Source: Sphingomonas sp. PsM26 (lineage in GTDB: Bacteria; Pseudomonadota; Alphaproteobacteria; Sphingomonadales; Sphingomonadaceae). From it: a DNA stretch of 64,000 nt. Within the stretch, counting starts at the first letter, position 1. Each line of letters starts with the position of its first letter. The translations under genes and the position numbers were made by a program. Where the stretch lies: positions 124,001-188,000 of the forward strand of contig JARUXA010000006.1 of assembly GCA_030433805.1 (NCBI GenBank). The letters run 5' to 3'. This document shows, piece after piece, positions 10,713 to 21,985 of this stretch. The notes beneath the pieces are model-generated. The model saw nothing but the letters and a program-made list of their open reading frames with translations, had not been told where the DNA came from and ran no database searches.

Positions 10713-10763
10713 CTTGTGGTTTCGCGGCCACGCCCTCGCAACAAGACGGGGATTGGCACGCCG

Positions 10764-11242
10764 TCAGTCCGCTCCGCCGGGCGAGATGTGGAAGATCGTC
10801 GCCTGACGGATCGCGATCACCCAGCGGTCGCCGTCGGTGCGCCACAGGTCGGTGAAACGCCGTGAGACGGTCGGCGGCGAGGACGTTCCGTCGCGGGGGA
10901 CATAGGTCTCCTCGCCCATCGGAGCACATTCGGGCCATAGGGTTCGAGATGCTCGATGCGCTTGTGGTAATACGCGTAATCGATCTGCCCGCGCTCGAAG
11001 AAGTCGGCGATCTGCGCCTTGCCCGCGACCCTATTGCCGGGCGTGTTGACGACGCAATCGTCCGCCCGTGTCGCGAGGAACGTCGCCTTGTCGCCAGTCA
11101 CGATCGCCCGGTCGACCGAGTCGGAAGCGGCCAGCACCGCCGTGAGAGCGGGATGCGCCGCGATCGCAGCGTCCAGCGCTTCGCCGACCAACTCGCGCGT
11201 GTTTCCACCGCGCGAATCCGTCCGCGGATCGATCGTGTCCAT
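10764..11242 (-). pseudogene. SnoaL/DUF4440-like protein with an internal frameshift
   Basis: The first part, from the ATG at 11242, reads as a DUF4440/NTF2-like domain (SVDRAIVTGDKATFLATRAD ... AQIADFFERGQIDYAYYHKR). Near 10920 the frame shifts: the domain continues in another frame as MGEETYVPRDGTSSPP ... RRFTDLWRTDGDRWVIAIRQ, ending at the TGA at 10764-10766. Between CTC and ATG (10920-10921) there are two bases, so one lost or two gained bases would explain the break. With the frame restored the product is about 159 aa, normal for the family. It is either a true pseudogene or a sequencing error. Function of the intact protein is unknown. Confidence 0.75.
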
Positions 11243-11296
11243 ATCCCTGCCCCCAGGCGGACTCGGGGTCGAGCCCTGCGGGCAGGATATAGCAGA

Positions 11297-12637
11297 TTAC
11301 CCCGCCGCCGTCCGCACCGCGTCGCAGATGCGGTCAACCACCGCCTCGACTTGCGCAGCATCGTCGCCCTCGGCCATCACGCGGATGACGGGTTCGGTGC
11401 CCGACGGGCGGATGACGAGGCGGCCCTTGCCCTTCAATTCGGCCTCGGCCTCGGCGATCACCGCCTTGACCGACTCCGCCTCGAGCGGCTTGCCGCCGGC
11501 GAACCGCACGTTCTTGAGCAATTGCGGGAGCGGCTCGAAACGGTGGAGCAATTCGCTTGCCGGAACTCCCGAGCGCGCCAGTTCGGCGAGGATCTGGAGC
11601 GCCGCGACCAAGCCGTCGCCGGTCGTGGCGTAATCCGACAGGATGATATGCCCGGACTGCTCGCCGCCGACATTATAGCCCTGCGCGCGCATCGCCTCGA
11701 GCACATGCCGGTCGCCGACCTTGGTGCGGATCAGCCCGATTCCCTGCGTCGCGAGATGGCGTTCCAGCCCGAGGTTGGACATGACCGTCGCGACCAGCCC
11801 GCCGCCTTTCAGACGTCCGGCGCGCGCCCAGCTGCTCGCGATCGTCGCCATCAGCTGATCGCCGTCGACGACATGGCCCTTTTCATCGACCACGATCAGC
11901 CGGTCCGCGTCGCCATCGAGCGCGATGCCGAGCTGCGCGCCGGTCTCGACCACTGTCTCGCACAGCGCCTTGGGCGCGGTCGAGCCGACGCCGTCGTTGA
12001 TGTTCTTGCCGTCGGGGCTGACGCCAATCGACACAACGTTCGCGCCGAGTTCCCACAGCGCGGTCGGTGCGACGCGATAGGCAGCACCGTTCGCGCAATC
12101 GACCACGATCGTCATCCCGTCGAGCCGCAGGTTCTCCGGGAAGGTCGATTTGGCAAAATGGATGTAGCGCCCCTGCGCATCGTCGACGCGCCGCGCACGG
12201 CCGATTTTGGGGGCGGGGCTGAGCGCGATGTCGCCGTCAATCAGCGCCTCGATCGCGGTTTCGTCGGCATCGGACAGCTTGTAGCCGTCGGGGCCGAACA
12301 ATTTGATGCCGTTGTCGGCGTAGGGGTTGTGGCTTGCAGAAATCATCACGCCGAGGTCGGCGCGCATCGACTGGGTCAGCATCGCGACCGCAGGCGTCGG
12401 CATCGGACCGAGCAGCACGACATCCATCCCCACGCTGGTGAAGCCGGCAACCATCGCGGATTCAAGCATGTAGCCCGACAGTCGCGTGTCCTTGCCGATC
12501 ACGACGCGGTGGCGGTGTTCGCCGCGATGAAAGTGCGCGCCTGCCGCCATGCCGACCTGCATTGCCATCGCCGCGGTCATCGGTGCGGTATTCGTCAGGC
12601 CGCGAATCCCGTCGGTACCGAAATATTTTCTTGCCAT
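11297..12637 (-). CDS. glmM: Phosphoglucosamine mutase
   Basis: GlmM converts glucosamine-6-phosphate to glucosamine-1-phosphate for UDP-GlcNAc, peptidoglycan and LPS synthesis. It starts [13 protein letters not shown], carries the phosphoserine loop [15 protein letters not shown] near residue 100, the metal loop DGDADR, and the phosphate-binding [12 protein letters not shown] near the C-terminus. The 446 aa are standard. The ATG at 12637 is chosen because it gives the family N-terminus. It is divergent from a symporter with 78 bp between starts. Confidence 0.96.
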   Translation of the reverse strand: MARKYFGTDGIRGLTNTAPMTAAMAMQVGMAAGAHFHRGEHRHRVVIGKDTRLSGYMLESAMVAGFTSVGMDVVLLGPMPTPAVAMLTQSMRADLGVMISASHNPYADNGIKLFGPDGYKLSDADETAIEALIDGDIALSPAPKIGRARRVDDAQGRYIHFAKSTFPENLRLDGMTIVVDCANGAAYRVAPTALWELGANVVSIGVSPDGKNINDGVGSTAPKALCETVVETGAQLGIALDGDADRLIVVDEKGHVVDGDQLMATIASSWARAGRLKGGGLVATVMSNLGLERHLATQGIGLIRTKVGDRHVLEAMRAQGYNVGGEQSGHIILSDYATTGDGLVAALQILAELARSGVPASELLHRFEPLPQLLKNVRFAGGKPLEAESVKAVIAEAEAELKGKGRLVIRPSGTEPVIRVMAEGDDAAQVEAVVDRICDAVRTAAG

Positions 12638-12715
12638 TACGCGCGCATCCGTTCGGTTATGTGCGTTGCACTCATAAGCGGCCAAAACGGGCCGTGCATC
12701 TGCAAAAGGGCCTGC

Positions 12716-13987
12716 ATGTCGCAATCCAGTCGTATCCTGTTGTCGCTCATCCTCGGGCTTGCCGTCGGTGCCGCCTTGGCGGGGTGGGCGCCGGGGGCTG
12801 TGCCAGTGACGGTCGAGATTGCCGGACCGATCGGGACTGCGTGGCTCAACGCGTTGCAGATGACGGTGTTGCCGCTGGTCTTCTCGCTGCTCGTCACCGG
12901 GATCGCCGCGACCGCCGAGGCTGCGCGCAGCGGTGCAGTAGCTGCGCGCGCGATTGCGATGATCGTGTCGGTGATGGTGTTCAGCGCGGTGATGGCAGCC
13001 ATCCTGACGCCGCTGTTCCTCAATCTCGCGCCGATGCCCGCAGCGTCAGGCATCGCGCTCCGGGCCGCGTTGGCGGGGGCGGCACCGGCTGGGCCGGTCC
13101 AGCCGCTTGGTGAATTCCTGGTCGGCATGGTGCCAAGCAACGTCGTCGCGGCGGCGGCGAACGGCGGGTTCCTGTCGCTAATCCTGTTCGCGCTGGTATT
13201 CGCCTTCGCGCTTGCGCAAATCGCACCCGAACCACGCGCGTTGCTAATCACTTTCTTCTCCGCGATCCGCGACACGATGCTGGTGGTGATCGGCTGGATC
13301 ATCTGGATCGCGCCGATCGGAGTGTTCGCGCTGGCGATCACGGTTGCCGCCAAGACCGGGACCGCTGCGGTCGGCGCGCTGCTGCACTACATCGTCACGG
13401 TGTCGAGCGTCGGCGTGGTGGTGTCGCTGTTCGCTTTTCCGCTCGCGGTATTGGGCGGACGCATCGCGCTGACCCGGTTCGTGCGCGGTGCGGCGCCGGT
13501 GCTGGCGGTGGCGATGAGCACGCAATCCTCCCTCGCCAGCCTGCCCGCGATGTTGCGGAGTTCCGAGGACATGGGCGTGCCGGTGGCAACGTCTGGCGTC
13601 GTCCTGCCGATCGCGGTGGCGATGTTGCGCGCGACCGGCCCGGCGATGAACCTTGCGGTTGCGATCTATGTGGCGAACTGGTTCGGGGTGCACGTCAGCT
13701 TCGCCACGCTGTGCGCGGCCACCGCGATTGCGGTGCTGACCTCGCTCGGGTCGGTCAGCCTGCCCGGACAGATCAGCTTCATCGGCGCGATCGCGCCGAT
13801 CGCGGTCACGCTGGGGGTGCCGGTCGCGCCGCTCGGCTTGCTCGTCGCAGTTGAGACGATCCCCGATATCTTCCGCACGATGGGCAATGTCGTGATGGAC
13901 CTGGCGGTGACGCTCACGGTCTCCGCGCGCAGCGCGCTCGCGCCGACAAGCAGCGCGGATGCGTTGTTGCAGGATCGCGCGGGCTAG
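12716..13987 (+). CDS. Dicarboxylate/amino acid:cation symporter (DAACS family)
   Basis: This 423-aa polytopic inner-membrane protein has about eight hydrophobic segments plus re-entrant regions. [29 protein letters not shown] (the serine-rich loop), [25 protein letters not shown] and [16 protein letters not shown] place it in the GltP/DctA superfamily. These carriers take up glutamate, aspartate or C4-dicarboxylates with sodium or protons; the substrate here is not resolved. The start is supported by an AAAGGG ribosome-binding site ahead of the ATG at 12716. Confidence 0.9.
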   Translation: MSQSSRILLSLILGLAVGAALAGWAPGAVPVTVEIAGPIGTAWLNALQMTVLPLVFSLLVTGIAATAEAARSGAVAARAIAMIVSVMVFSAVMAAILTPLFLNLAPMPAASGIALRAALAGAAPAGPVQPLGEFLVGMVPSNVVAAAANGGFLSLILFALVFAFALAQIAPEPRALLITFFSAIRDTMLVVIGWIIWIAPIGVFALAITVAAKTGTAAVGALLHYIVTVSSVGVVVSLFAFPLAVLGGRIALTRFVRGAAPVLAVAMSTQSSLASLPAMLRSSEDMGVPVATSGVVLPIAVAMLRATGPAMNLAVAIYVANWFGVHVSFATLCAATAIAVLTSLGSVSLPGQISFIGAIAPIAVTLGVPVAPLGLLVAVETIPDIFRTMGNVVMDLAVTLTVSARSALAPTSSADALLQDRAG

Positions 13988-14081
13988 CATCGCGTCGGGG
14001 CGCTAATCCCCGTCGTCCCGTTCGGTTCGAGCGGGCAGGGGGCAGCGCATCAACCTCTAGCGGCTGGCCTGATACGGCGCG

Positions 14082-15692
14082 TCACTTCGCGCCGTATCCG
14101 TTGTACAGCAGACCGAAGAAGTCGCCCTTGTTCCAGCGCGGGCGGGCGTCGCCATCAGCGATTTCGCGCGCAATCGCGTAATTGGCATTCACGAAGCGGA
14201 TGCCCTGCGCCCAGTCGATCGGCTGCGACAGGTCGTCGGATGGCTGGTGGTAGCGGTGCGCGAAGAACTCTGCCGTCGCCGCCTTGCCCGGTCCCTTTTG
14301 CCCCGGCCACAGGAACACCGAGGGCACGCCCTGCTGGACGAAGCGATAGTGATCCGAACGCACGAAGATCCCCTGCGCCGGGTCCGGATCGGGCGACATC
14401 GTCACCCCGAGCGTTCCGACCGCCTTTGCGACGATCGGTCCCAGCGTCGAGCGATCCGCGCCGAACACGGTCATGTCTTCGAACGCATAGGACAGGATCG
14501 GCATGTCGAGATTGACGTCCGCAACGATGCTCTTGATCGGCACGGTCGGGTGCCGCGCGAAATAGTCCGAGCCGACCAAGCCCTTTTCCTCCGCGGTGAC
14601 CGCGAGGAACAGGATCGAGCGGCGCGGCGGCTTGCGCGAGGCCTTGAAGCGTTTGGCTTCCTCGATCAGTGCGGCGATGCCGACCGCATTGTCCTCAGCG
14701 CCATTGTAGATCAGGTCGCCCTTGCCCTCGGCCTTGACCCCGAGATGGTCGAGATGCGCCGACAAGACGACGACTTCCTTACCGAGCACAGGGTCGCTGC
14801 CGTGGATCATGCCCGCGACGTTAGCGCTGGTGCCGGGCTCGAAGCTGGTCCGCAGCGCAACCGCGAGGCGCGCGCCGAGCGGTTCGGCGGCGAAGCGTGC
14901 TTCGGCGTCGGTGCCTTTGGCGAGGATCCCCTTCCACGGCACCTTCGCGCCAGCGAACAGCTTGGCCGCGCCGGTCGCGCTGAGCGTCGCCAGTTGCGGC
15001 GCGCCCGCCATGTCGCCGGTGCCGTCCGCCTTCGCCCAGGTCGTGCGTGCGCGATCCCAGGCACCGCCCGCAGGCGGCAGCGTGCTGCGCGTCAGCAGGA
15101 TCGTGCCGACCGCCCCGTGTGCAGCGGCAATCGCGGCCTTTGTCGCGCCGCTCTGGAAATGCGCGCGTTCTTCGCTCTGGAAGCTTGCAGGCGCGCCGGC
15201 GAAGAAGGCGACGATCTTGCCGCGTACGTCGACGCCCGCATAATCGTCCCGCTTGTAGCGCGGAGCGACGATCCCGTGCCCGACGAACACGATCGGCGCG
15301 TCGAGCGTGGTCCGCGCCGCGCCCGCGACCGCGCCGGGGGTGAAATCCTCGCCGAACAGCAGCGGTTGTGGCCCGGCCCCCTTGCGCGTCAGCACGACAT
15401 CGCCGTGGTCGGCGGCACGGTAGGCGACGAGCGGGACCTTCTGGAGATAGCCGCCGTCCTGCCCGGCGGGGACAAGGCCTGCCGCAAAGAATTGCGCCGC
15501 GACATATTCCGCCGCGATTCGATATTCGGGGCTCGCCGCCTCGCGCCCGCGCATCGCATCGGACGCGAGAAACAGGACGTGCGCCTTCATCTGTGCCTGA
15601 TCGTCGGGCAAGGCGGCGGGTGCGGTTTGTGCGTACGTGGCGGGAGCGAGGGCCAGCGAGGCGAGGACCGCGAGAAGGGCTTTGTGCATCAT
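14082..15692 (-). CDS. M28 family metallopeptidase, secreted
   Basis: The protein has 536 aa with a cleavable signal (KALLAVLASLALAPATYAQ). M28 zinc ligands and catalytic residues are visible in order: SAHLDHLG (about residue 310), YNGAEDNAVG (about 332), AVTAEEKGLVGS (about 367), NLDMP (about 394) and SDHYRFVQQG (about 447). A protease-associated-like domain sits between the signal and the catalytic part. Members are periplasmic or outer-membrane-associated aminopeptidases. The gene is divergent from pepN, with 98 bp between the two starts, so the two peptidases may share a control region. Confidence 0.93.
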   Translation of the reverse strand: MMHKALLAVLASLALAPATYAQTAPAALPDDQAQMKAHVLFLASDAMRGREAASPEYRIAAEYVAAQFFAAGLVPAGQDGGYLQKVPLVAYRAADHGDVVLTRKGAGPQPLLFGEDFTPGAVAGAARTTLDAPIVFVGHGIVAPRYKRDDYAGVDVRGKIVAFFAGAPASFQSEERAHFQSGATKAAIAAAHGAVGTILLTRSTLPPAGGAWDRARTTWAKADGTGDMAGAPQLATLSATGAAKLFAGAKVPWKGILAKGTDAEARFAAEPLGARLAVALRTSFEPGTSANVAGMIHGSDPVLGKEVVVLSAHLDHLGVKAEGKGDLIYNGAEDNAVGIAALIEEAKRFKASRKPPRRSILFLAVTAEEKGLVGSDYFARHPTVPIKSIVADVNLDMPILSYAFEDMTVFGADRSTLGPIVAKAVGTLGVTMSPDPDPAQGIFVRSDHYRFVQQGVPSVFLWPGQKGPGKAATAEFFAHRYHQPSDDLSQPIDWAQGIRFVNANYAIAREIADGDARPRWNKGDFFGLLYNGYGAK

Positions 15693-15790
15693 TAACCCCG
15701 GGTAGCAGCGAGGCTACGCGAGGCAAGTCGGTTGCACGCTCCGCGGCGATTTCGGTGGCATGGCGGCACCACGCTGCCTACATCTTCGTC

Positions 15791-18397
15791 ATGCTCGATA
15801 TCCAGACCAGCCTCGCCCAGCCGCACGTCACCCGTCGTGCGGATTACACCGCTCCGGACTGGCAGGTGCCGGAGATCGCACTCGATTTCGATCTGGACCC
15901 GGCGTGCACCCGCGTCAGCGCGCGCTTGCAGGTCGTGCGCGGGGATGCCCATCATCGCCCGCTGCGGCTGGACGGTGAAGGGCAGACGCTGGTTTCGCTC
16001 AAGGTCGATGGCGTGGCGATCAACGAATGGGTGATCGAGGACGGCGCGCTGGTGCTGCCGCTCACCGGATCGTCGCATGTCGTTGAGACGGTCGTCGAGA
16101 TCGCGCCCGACCGCAACACGCAGTTGATGGGGCTGTACGCTTCGGGCGGAAACCTCTGCACCCAGTGCGAGGCGGAAGGGTTTCGTCGCATCACCTTCTT
16201 CCCTGACCGGCCCGACGTGCTGAGCCGCTACAGCGTGCGAATGACTGCGGACAAGGCGCGCTATCCGGTGCTGCTCGCGAACGGCGATCCGGTTGCGCAG
16301 GGCGATGCGGGCGACGGGCGGCATTGGGCGGAATGGAACGATCCGTTCCCCAAGCCGAGCTATCTGTTCGCGCTGGTCGCGGGTGATCTGTCGGTCAACC
16401 GCGGCACGTTCGTCACCGCCTCGGGCCGGACGGTCGAGCTCGGCATCTGGGTCCGCGCAGCGGATCTGGAGCGCACGCACCATGCGCTCGACGCGCTCAA
16501 GACGTCGATGGCGTGGGACGAACGGGTCTATGGCCGCGAATATGACCTCGACGTGTTCAACATCGTCGCGGTCGACGATTTCAACTTCGGCGCGATGGAG
16601 AATAAGGGGCTCAACGTCTTCAACAGCCGCTACATCTTGGCGGACCCCGACACCGCGACCGATTACGATTACGACGCGATCGCCGCGGTCGTCGCGCACG
16701 AATATTTCCATAACTGGTCGGGCAATCGCGTCACCTGCCGCGACTGGTTCCAGCTCTCGCTGAAGGAAGGCTTCACGGTCTACCGCGACCAGACCTTCTC
16801 CGCCGACCAGGGTTCCGCCGCGGTCAAGCGGATCGAGGACGTGCGTGGGCTTCGCGCGGCGCAGTTTCCGGAGGATGCCGGGCCGCTCGCACACCCGATC
16901 CGGCCTGACGCCTATCAGGAAATTTCGAACTTCTACACCGCCACCATCTACAACAAGGGTGCCGAGATCATCCGCATGCTCGCGACGATGCTGGGCGCGG
17001 AGCGGTTCCGTTCGGGCACCGATCTGTATTTCGACCGGTTCGATGGGACGGCGGCAACGTGCGAGGATTTCGTCGCGAGCCTCGAGGAGGCGAGCGGCGT
17101 CGATCTCAAGCAGTTCCGTCGCTGGTACGGTCAGGCGGGGACGCCGCGCGTAACGGCATCGCTGACGCATCATCTGGGGTCGGCGCGTGCGGAACTGGTG
17201 CTGACGCAGCGCACGCCGCCGACGCCGGGGCAGCCGGACAAGCTTCCGGTGGTGCTCCCGCTCAAGATCAAGCTGTTTGGCGCGGAAACCGGCCATGCGC
17301 TGACCGACGAACAGACGATCCTGCTGACCGACGCCGAGCAGACGATCGTATTCGAGACCGTCACCGAGCGGCCCGTCCTGTCGATTAACCGCGGCTTCTC
17401 CGCGCCTGCGATCATCGCGACCGACCGGACCGCGGACGACCTCGCCTTTCTCGGCGCGCATGACGACGATCCGTTCGCGCGCTACGAGGCGCTCCAGCAG
17501 CTGATGCTCGACACGCTCGTCCAGGGCGCGTCGCAGGGGCAGGCGGATCATGCCGCGGTAGTTGCCGCGATCAAGGGCACGCTTGCCGACGCAAAGCTCG
17601 ACGCGGCGTTCGTCGCCGAAGCGGTGCTGCTTCCGTCGGAGAGCTTCATCGGCGACCAACTCGCGATCGTCGACCCCGAGGCGATCTTCCGCGCGCGCGA
17701 GTCGCTCCGGCGCGACATCGGGCGCGCGCTTGAGGGCGAATGGCGCGATGCCTATGATCGCGCGCGGGCCAATACCGATGGCGGTTATGTCTATTCTCCC
17801 GACGCCAAGGGCCAGCGCCGGCTCAAGGCGGTCGCTTTGGGCTATATCGCGGCATCGGGCGCGGCAGATGCGGGCGATCTCGCGTTCGCGCAGTTCGAGG
17901 CGGCGGACAATATGACCGACCGGCAAAGTGCGCTGGCGACGCTCGTCGGCGGGGACGCACCGCAGCGCGAGCCCGCGCTCGACATGTTCTACAAGCGCTA
18001 CAGCGACAATGCGCTGGTGCTCGACAAATGGTTCTCGGTGCAGGCGATGGCCCCGCGCGACGATACCGGCGCGGCAGTCGAGGCGCTGTCGCGGCACCGC
18101 GATTTCACGCTGTCCAATCCGAACCGTGCGCGCGCGCTGATTGGCGCGTTCGGGGTCAACCAGCGTGCGTTCAATGCAGTGTCGGGGGCGGGGTATCGCT
18201 TCCTCGCGGACCAGCTGATTGCGCTCGACAAGCTCAACCCGCAGACCGCGGCGAAGCTGATCCCGCCGCTCGGGCGCTGGCGGCGGTTCGATTCGGTGCG
18301 GGCGGGGTTGATGCGCGCCGAACTGGAGCGGATCGTGGCGACGCTGGGGTTGTCGAAGGACATGTTCGAACAGGCGTCGCGGAGTTTAGAAGGGTAG
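15791..18397 (+). CDS. pepN: Aminopeptidase N (M1 family)
   Basis: This 868-aa cytosolic-type aminopeptidase has the length of the bacterial PepN subfamily. It holds the exopeptidase motif GAMENKGLNVFN near residue 267 and the zinc site HEYFHNWSGNRV near 303 with the third ligand in LKEGFTVYRD. The C-terminal half is the all-alpha domain with ARYEALQQLML and FNPNR-like helices (SNPNRARALIGAFGVNQRAF). The start at 15791 (MLDIQTSLAQPHVTRRADYT) fits the family; no strong ribosome-binding site is seen, and longer in-frame upstream starts would overlap the divergent M28 gene. Confidence 0.95.
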   Translation: MLDIQTSLAQPHVTRRADYTAPDWQVPEIALDFDLDPACTRVSARLQVVRGDAHHRPLRLDGEGQTLVSLKVDGVAINEWVIEDGALVLPLTGSSHVVETVVEIAPDRNTQLMGLYASGGNLCTQCEAEGFRRITFFPDRPDVLSRYSVRMTADKARYPVLLANGDPVAQGDAGDGRHWAEWNDPFPKPSYLFALVAGDLSVNRGTFVTASGRTVELGIWVRAADLERTHHALDALKTSMAWDERVYGREYDLDVFNIVAVDDFNFGAMENKGLNVFNSRYILADPDTATDYDYDAIAAVVAHEYFHNWSGNRVTCRDWFQLSLKEGFTVYRDQTFSADQGSAAVKRIEDVRGLRAAQFPEDAGPLAHPIRPDAYQEISNFYTATIYNKGAEIIRMLATMLGAERFRSGTDLYFDRFDGTAATCEDFVASLEEASGVDLKQFRRWYGQAGTPRVTASLTHHLGSARAELVLTQRTPPTPGQPDKLPVVLPLKIKLFGAETGHALTDEQTILLTDAEQTIVFETVTERPVLSINRGFSAPAIIATDRTADDLAFLGAHDDDPFARYEALQQLMLDTLVQGASQGQADHAAVVAAIKGTLADAKLDAAFVAEAVLLPSESFIGDQLAIVDPEAIFRARESLRRDIGRALEGEWRDAYDRARANTDGGYVYSPDAKGQRRLKAVALGYIAASGAADAGDLAFAQFEAADNMTDRQSALATLVGGDAPQREPALDMFYKRYSDNALVLDKWFSVQAMAPRDDTGAAVEALSRHRDFTLSNPNRARALIGAFGVNQRAFNAVSGAGYRFLADQLIALDKLNPQTAAKLIPPLGRWRRFDSVRAGLMRAELERIVATLGLSKDMFEQASRSLEG

Positions 18398-18415
18398 GGA
18401 AGGCGGGCTGCTGCG

Positions 18416-18520
18416 CTTCCCCGGCGAACGCCGGGGCCCAGGGGCGCACCGGATCGCGGCAAGCCGCTACGCGCTGTTACCTCTGCCATCACGACTGGGC
18501 CCCGGCCTTCGCCGGGGAAG
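18416..18520. repeat. Paired-palindrome repeat, family D, copy 1
   Basis: The arms start CTTCCCCGGCGAACGCCGGG and end CCGGCCTTCGCCGGGGAAG and match over 25 of 26 bp. The spacer is asymmetric: its part beside the right arm (GTTACCTCTGCCATCACGA) is found inverted beside the left arm of the copy at 37451-37555. The two copies are therefore whole units in opposite orientation. This one lies between convergent genes. Confidence 0.85.
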
Positions 18521-18550
18521 CGGTTAGCAGTTAGCGGGCAGAGTGCCGCC

Positions 18551-18688
18551 TCAGCGCGTCGCCTCGATCTGTGGGCGGGTAGCCGCATGCGCGCCTTCGA
18601 CCGGATGCAGCGTCACCAGTGCAATCGCGCCCAGCGCGAAGCCGCCAACGAACTGCCAGACGAAATCCGATTTGAAGATGCGACGCAT
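18551..18688 (-). CDS. Small single-span membrane protein
   Basis: This 45-aa protein reads MRRIFKSDFVWQFVGGFALG followed by a hydrophobic stretch (AIALVTLHPVEG) and a polar tail. One membrane segment with a positive N-terminus is predicted. An AGAGG ribosome-binding site precedes the ATG at 18688. No function is recognised. It stands alone between pepN and the aspartate aminotransferase gene. Confidence 0.6.
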   Translation of the reverse strand: MRRIFKSDFVWQFVGGFALGAIALVTLHPVEGAHAATRPQIEATR

Positions 18689-18817
18689 CACGATACCTCT
18701 TTGCCTTGGCAGGAATGCCAAATGCCGTAGCGCCAATCGTCCTGATTGTGCGCTGCGGCAAGAGACATTTCGCAAACTCTGCGTTGCCAAAAGCTGAACG
18801 ATCGTTTCGGCTCCGGT

Positions 18818-20059
<1,242 letters not shown>

Positions 20060-21874
20060 TTATCGTGCGACGGGCGACGCCGCAACCGCCCGTCGCGCAC
20101 GAATCAATCCGCGAAGCGCATTGCCGATGAAAAATTCGTGCGCAAGGTCCGCTTCGGTGAGATGCCCTTCGACTGCGCGTCCGCTGGCCAGCAGGTCTGC
20201 GCGTAACACGCCGGGCAACAATCCGTCGGTTATCGGGGGTGTTATCAGCATATCGCCGCGCGGTACGAACAGCGACGTGAAGCTGCCTTCGGTCAACCGG
20301 CCGTCAGGGCGTTCGAACACTACTTCGAAACACCCCGATCCCTGTCGCGCGGTATTGTAAAAGGTCCGGTCGCTCGTCTTGTGGCGCAGCCGGATGTCGG
20401 CAGCGGTGACCGGCAGTGGCACGACCCCCACCTCCACCGGTTCGGTGGAAGGCGCGGGCATTCCCCCGATTTCGACCGCGACCGCCCCGCTCGGCGCGAG
20501 CACCAGCCGCACGCGCGCCGCGGTCCGCAAGCGGAAGGTCGCGGCCTGGAGTTCGTTGCGGACGGTGTGCCGATCGAAGACGAAGTCGAACGCCTGTGCG
20601 CTGGCGGACAGGCGCGCAATGTGCGTCTCGAGCAGCAGCAGCCCGTGGTGCGGATCGAACGCCATCGTCTCGATCAGATCGAAGCGACGCACGTCATGCG
20701 TCAGGAACGCAAGCTTGGCCTTCGCCTCGTCCCATTCCGCCGCCGGGTCCGAATCCGCAACGATCCCGCCGCCTGCGCCGAGCCACGCCGTCTCGGTGTC
20801 CTTCGGCCAGACCAGCGTGCGGATCGCGACATTCGCCATCGCGTCGCCGTTCGCATCGAACCGCGCGATCGTGCCGGTATAGAGTGCGCGCGGGCTGGCT
20901 TCGATCCGTGCGATCGCCTGCATCGCGGCGATCTTGGGTGCGCCTGTGATCGACCCGCACGGAAACAGCGCGGTGAGCACGTCGATCGCGTCCAGTCCGG
21001 GGGCGAGGTCGGCGGTGACGGTGGATACCATCTGATGCACCGTCGGATAGCTTTCGACCGCGAACAGCCTCGGCACCGCGACCGACCCGGCGCGGGCGAC
21101 GCGTGCAAGGTCGTTCCGCATCAGGTCGACGATCATCAGATTCTCGGCGCGCTGCTTTGGGTCCTGCGCAAGTGTGGCAACCGCGGCCGCATCCGCCACC
21201 GGATCGGGGTCTCGGCGCGCGGTGCCCTTCATCGGGCGACAGGTCAGCCGATCGCCGTCCAGCGCGAAGAACAATTCGGGGGACAGCGACAGGATCGTCG
21301 CGTCGCCCGTATCGATCAGCGCGCCAAATCCTGCGTCCGCCTGGGTGCGCAGTCGGGCATAAAGCGACAGCGGATCGCCGTGCACCTTCATCTGCGCGCG
21401 ATAGGTCAGGTTTGCCTGATACAGTCCGCCCGCGATGATCTCCGCCTGCACGGCGGCGAATTGCGTGTCGTAGGTCGAGAGCGCGATATCGGGTTCGGGC
21501 GCGGCGTTCCACGCACCTGCGGGACTGGGCAGCAGGGCGGGAACATCGCCCGGCGCGATTGTGCGATAGCCCGCAAACACGCCGAACCAGGCAAGCGGTA
21601 GCGAAGGAGATGCATCCGGCTGTGCGTGTTCGTCGATGTCTGGAGCGGCGTGCCCAAGTGCAGGCTCGAACGCGGCGGCGGCATCGTACGCAAGATAGCC
21701 GACCACATCGTGCCCGGCATCGCGCGCGGCGCGCACCGCTGCCAGCACCGCATCGATCTCGCCGATCGTATGCGCGGTCAGGATGCGGACCGGATCGAGA
21801 TACAAGCGTGCGGGTGCTCCGTCCGCGCGGGCATCGTCCAGCAGGACGAACGGCTTGGTCTGGTTGCTGAGCAT
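20060..21874 (-). CDS. pabB: Aminodeoxychorismate synthase component I fused to aminodeoxychorismate lyase (PabB-PabC)
   Basis: Residues 1 to about 390 are a chorismate-binding enzyme with MKGTARRDPD, AENLMIVDLMRNDLARVA, YPTVHQMVSTV and FPCGSITGAPKIAAMQ. From about 400 a class IV aminotransferase domain follows (DLIETMAFDPHHGLLLLETH ... RPDGRLTEGSFTSLFV), as in PabC. One chain could thus amidate chorismate and release p-aminobenzoate for folate, with a separate glutaminase PabA not seen here. The ATG at 21874 is used; a GTG one codon earlier is equally possible. It is divergent from the metallo-hydrolase gene by 111 bp. Confidence 0.92.
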   Translation of the reverse strand: MLSNQTKPFVLLDDARADGAPARLYLDPVRILTAHTIGEIDAVLAAVRAARDAGHDVVGYLAYDAAAAFEPALGHAAPDIDEHAQPDASPSLPLAWFGVFAGYRTIAPGDVPALLPSPAGAWNAAPEPDIALSTYDTQFAAVQAEIIAGGLYQANLTYRAQMKVHGDPLSLYARLRTQADAGFGALIDTGDATILSLSPELFFALDGDRLTCRPMKGTARRDPDPVADAAAVATLAQDPKQRAENLMIVDLMRNDLARVARAGSVAVPRLFAVESYPTVHQMVSTVTADLAPGLDAIDVLTALFPCGSITGAPKIAAMQAIARIEASPRALYTGTIARFDANGDAMANVAIRTLVWPKDTETAWLGAGGGIVADSDPAAEWDEAKAKLAFLTHDVRRFDLIETMAFDPHHGLLLLETHIARLSASAQAFDFVFDRHTVRNELQAATFRLRTAARVRLVLAPSGAVAVEIGGMPAPSTEPVEVGVVPLPVTAADIRLRHKTSDRTFYNTARQGSGCFEVVFERPDGRLTEGSFTSLFVPRGDMLITPPITDGLLPGVLRADLLASGRAVEGHLTEADLAHEFFIGNALRGLIRARRAVAASPVAR

Positions 21875-21985
21875 CACTGGCGGTCAGATGCCCCGCTTGA
21901 GGCCCCCGGGGCAACCCCGCAGTGTCCATTTGCACCGCGAAACCCGATCCTTGCCCGACCCGCCGTGGCATTCTATCCAAGGCGT

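Noticed and set aside
10862..12715. In-frame extension of the symporter gene across glmM
   Set aside because: It is the antisense of glmM; the symporter N-terminus, ribosome-binding site and hydrophobic start all point to 12716.
15692..18097. Long minus-strand frame opposite pepN
   Set aside because: Antisense shadow with Arg/Glu-rich composition and no domain; pepN on the plus strand is complete.
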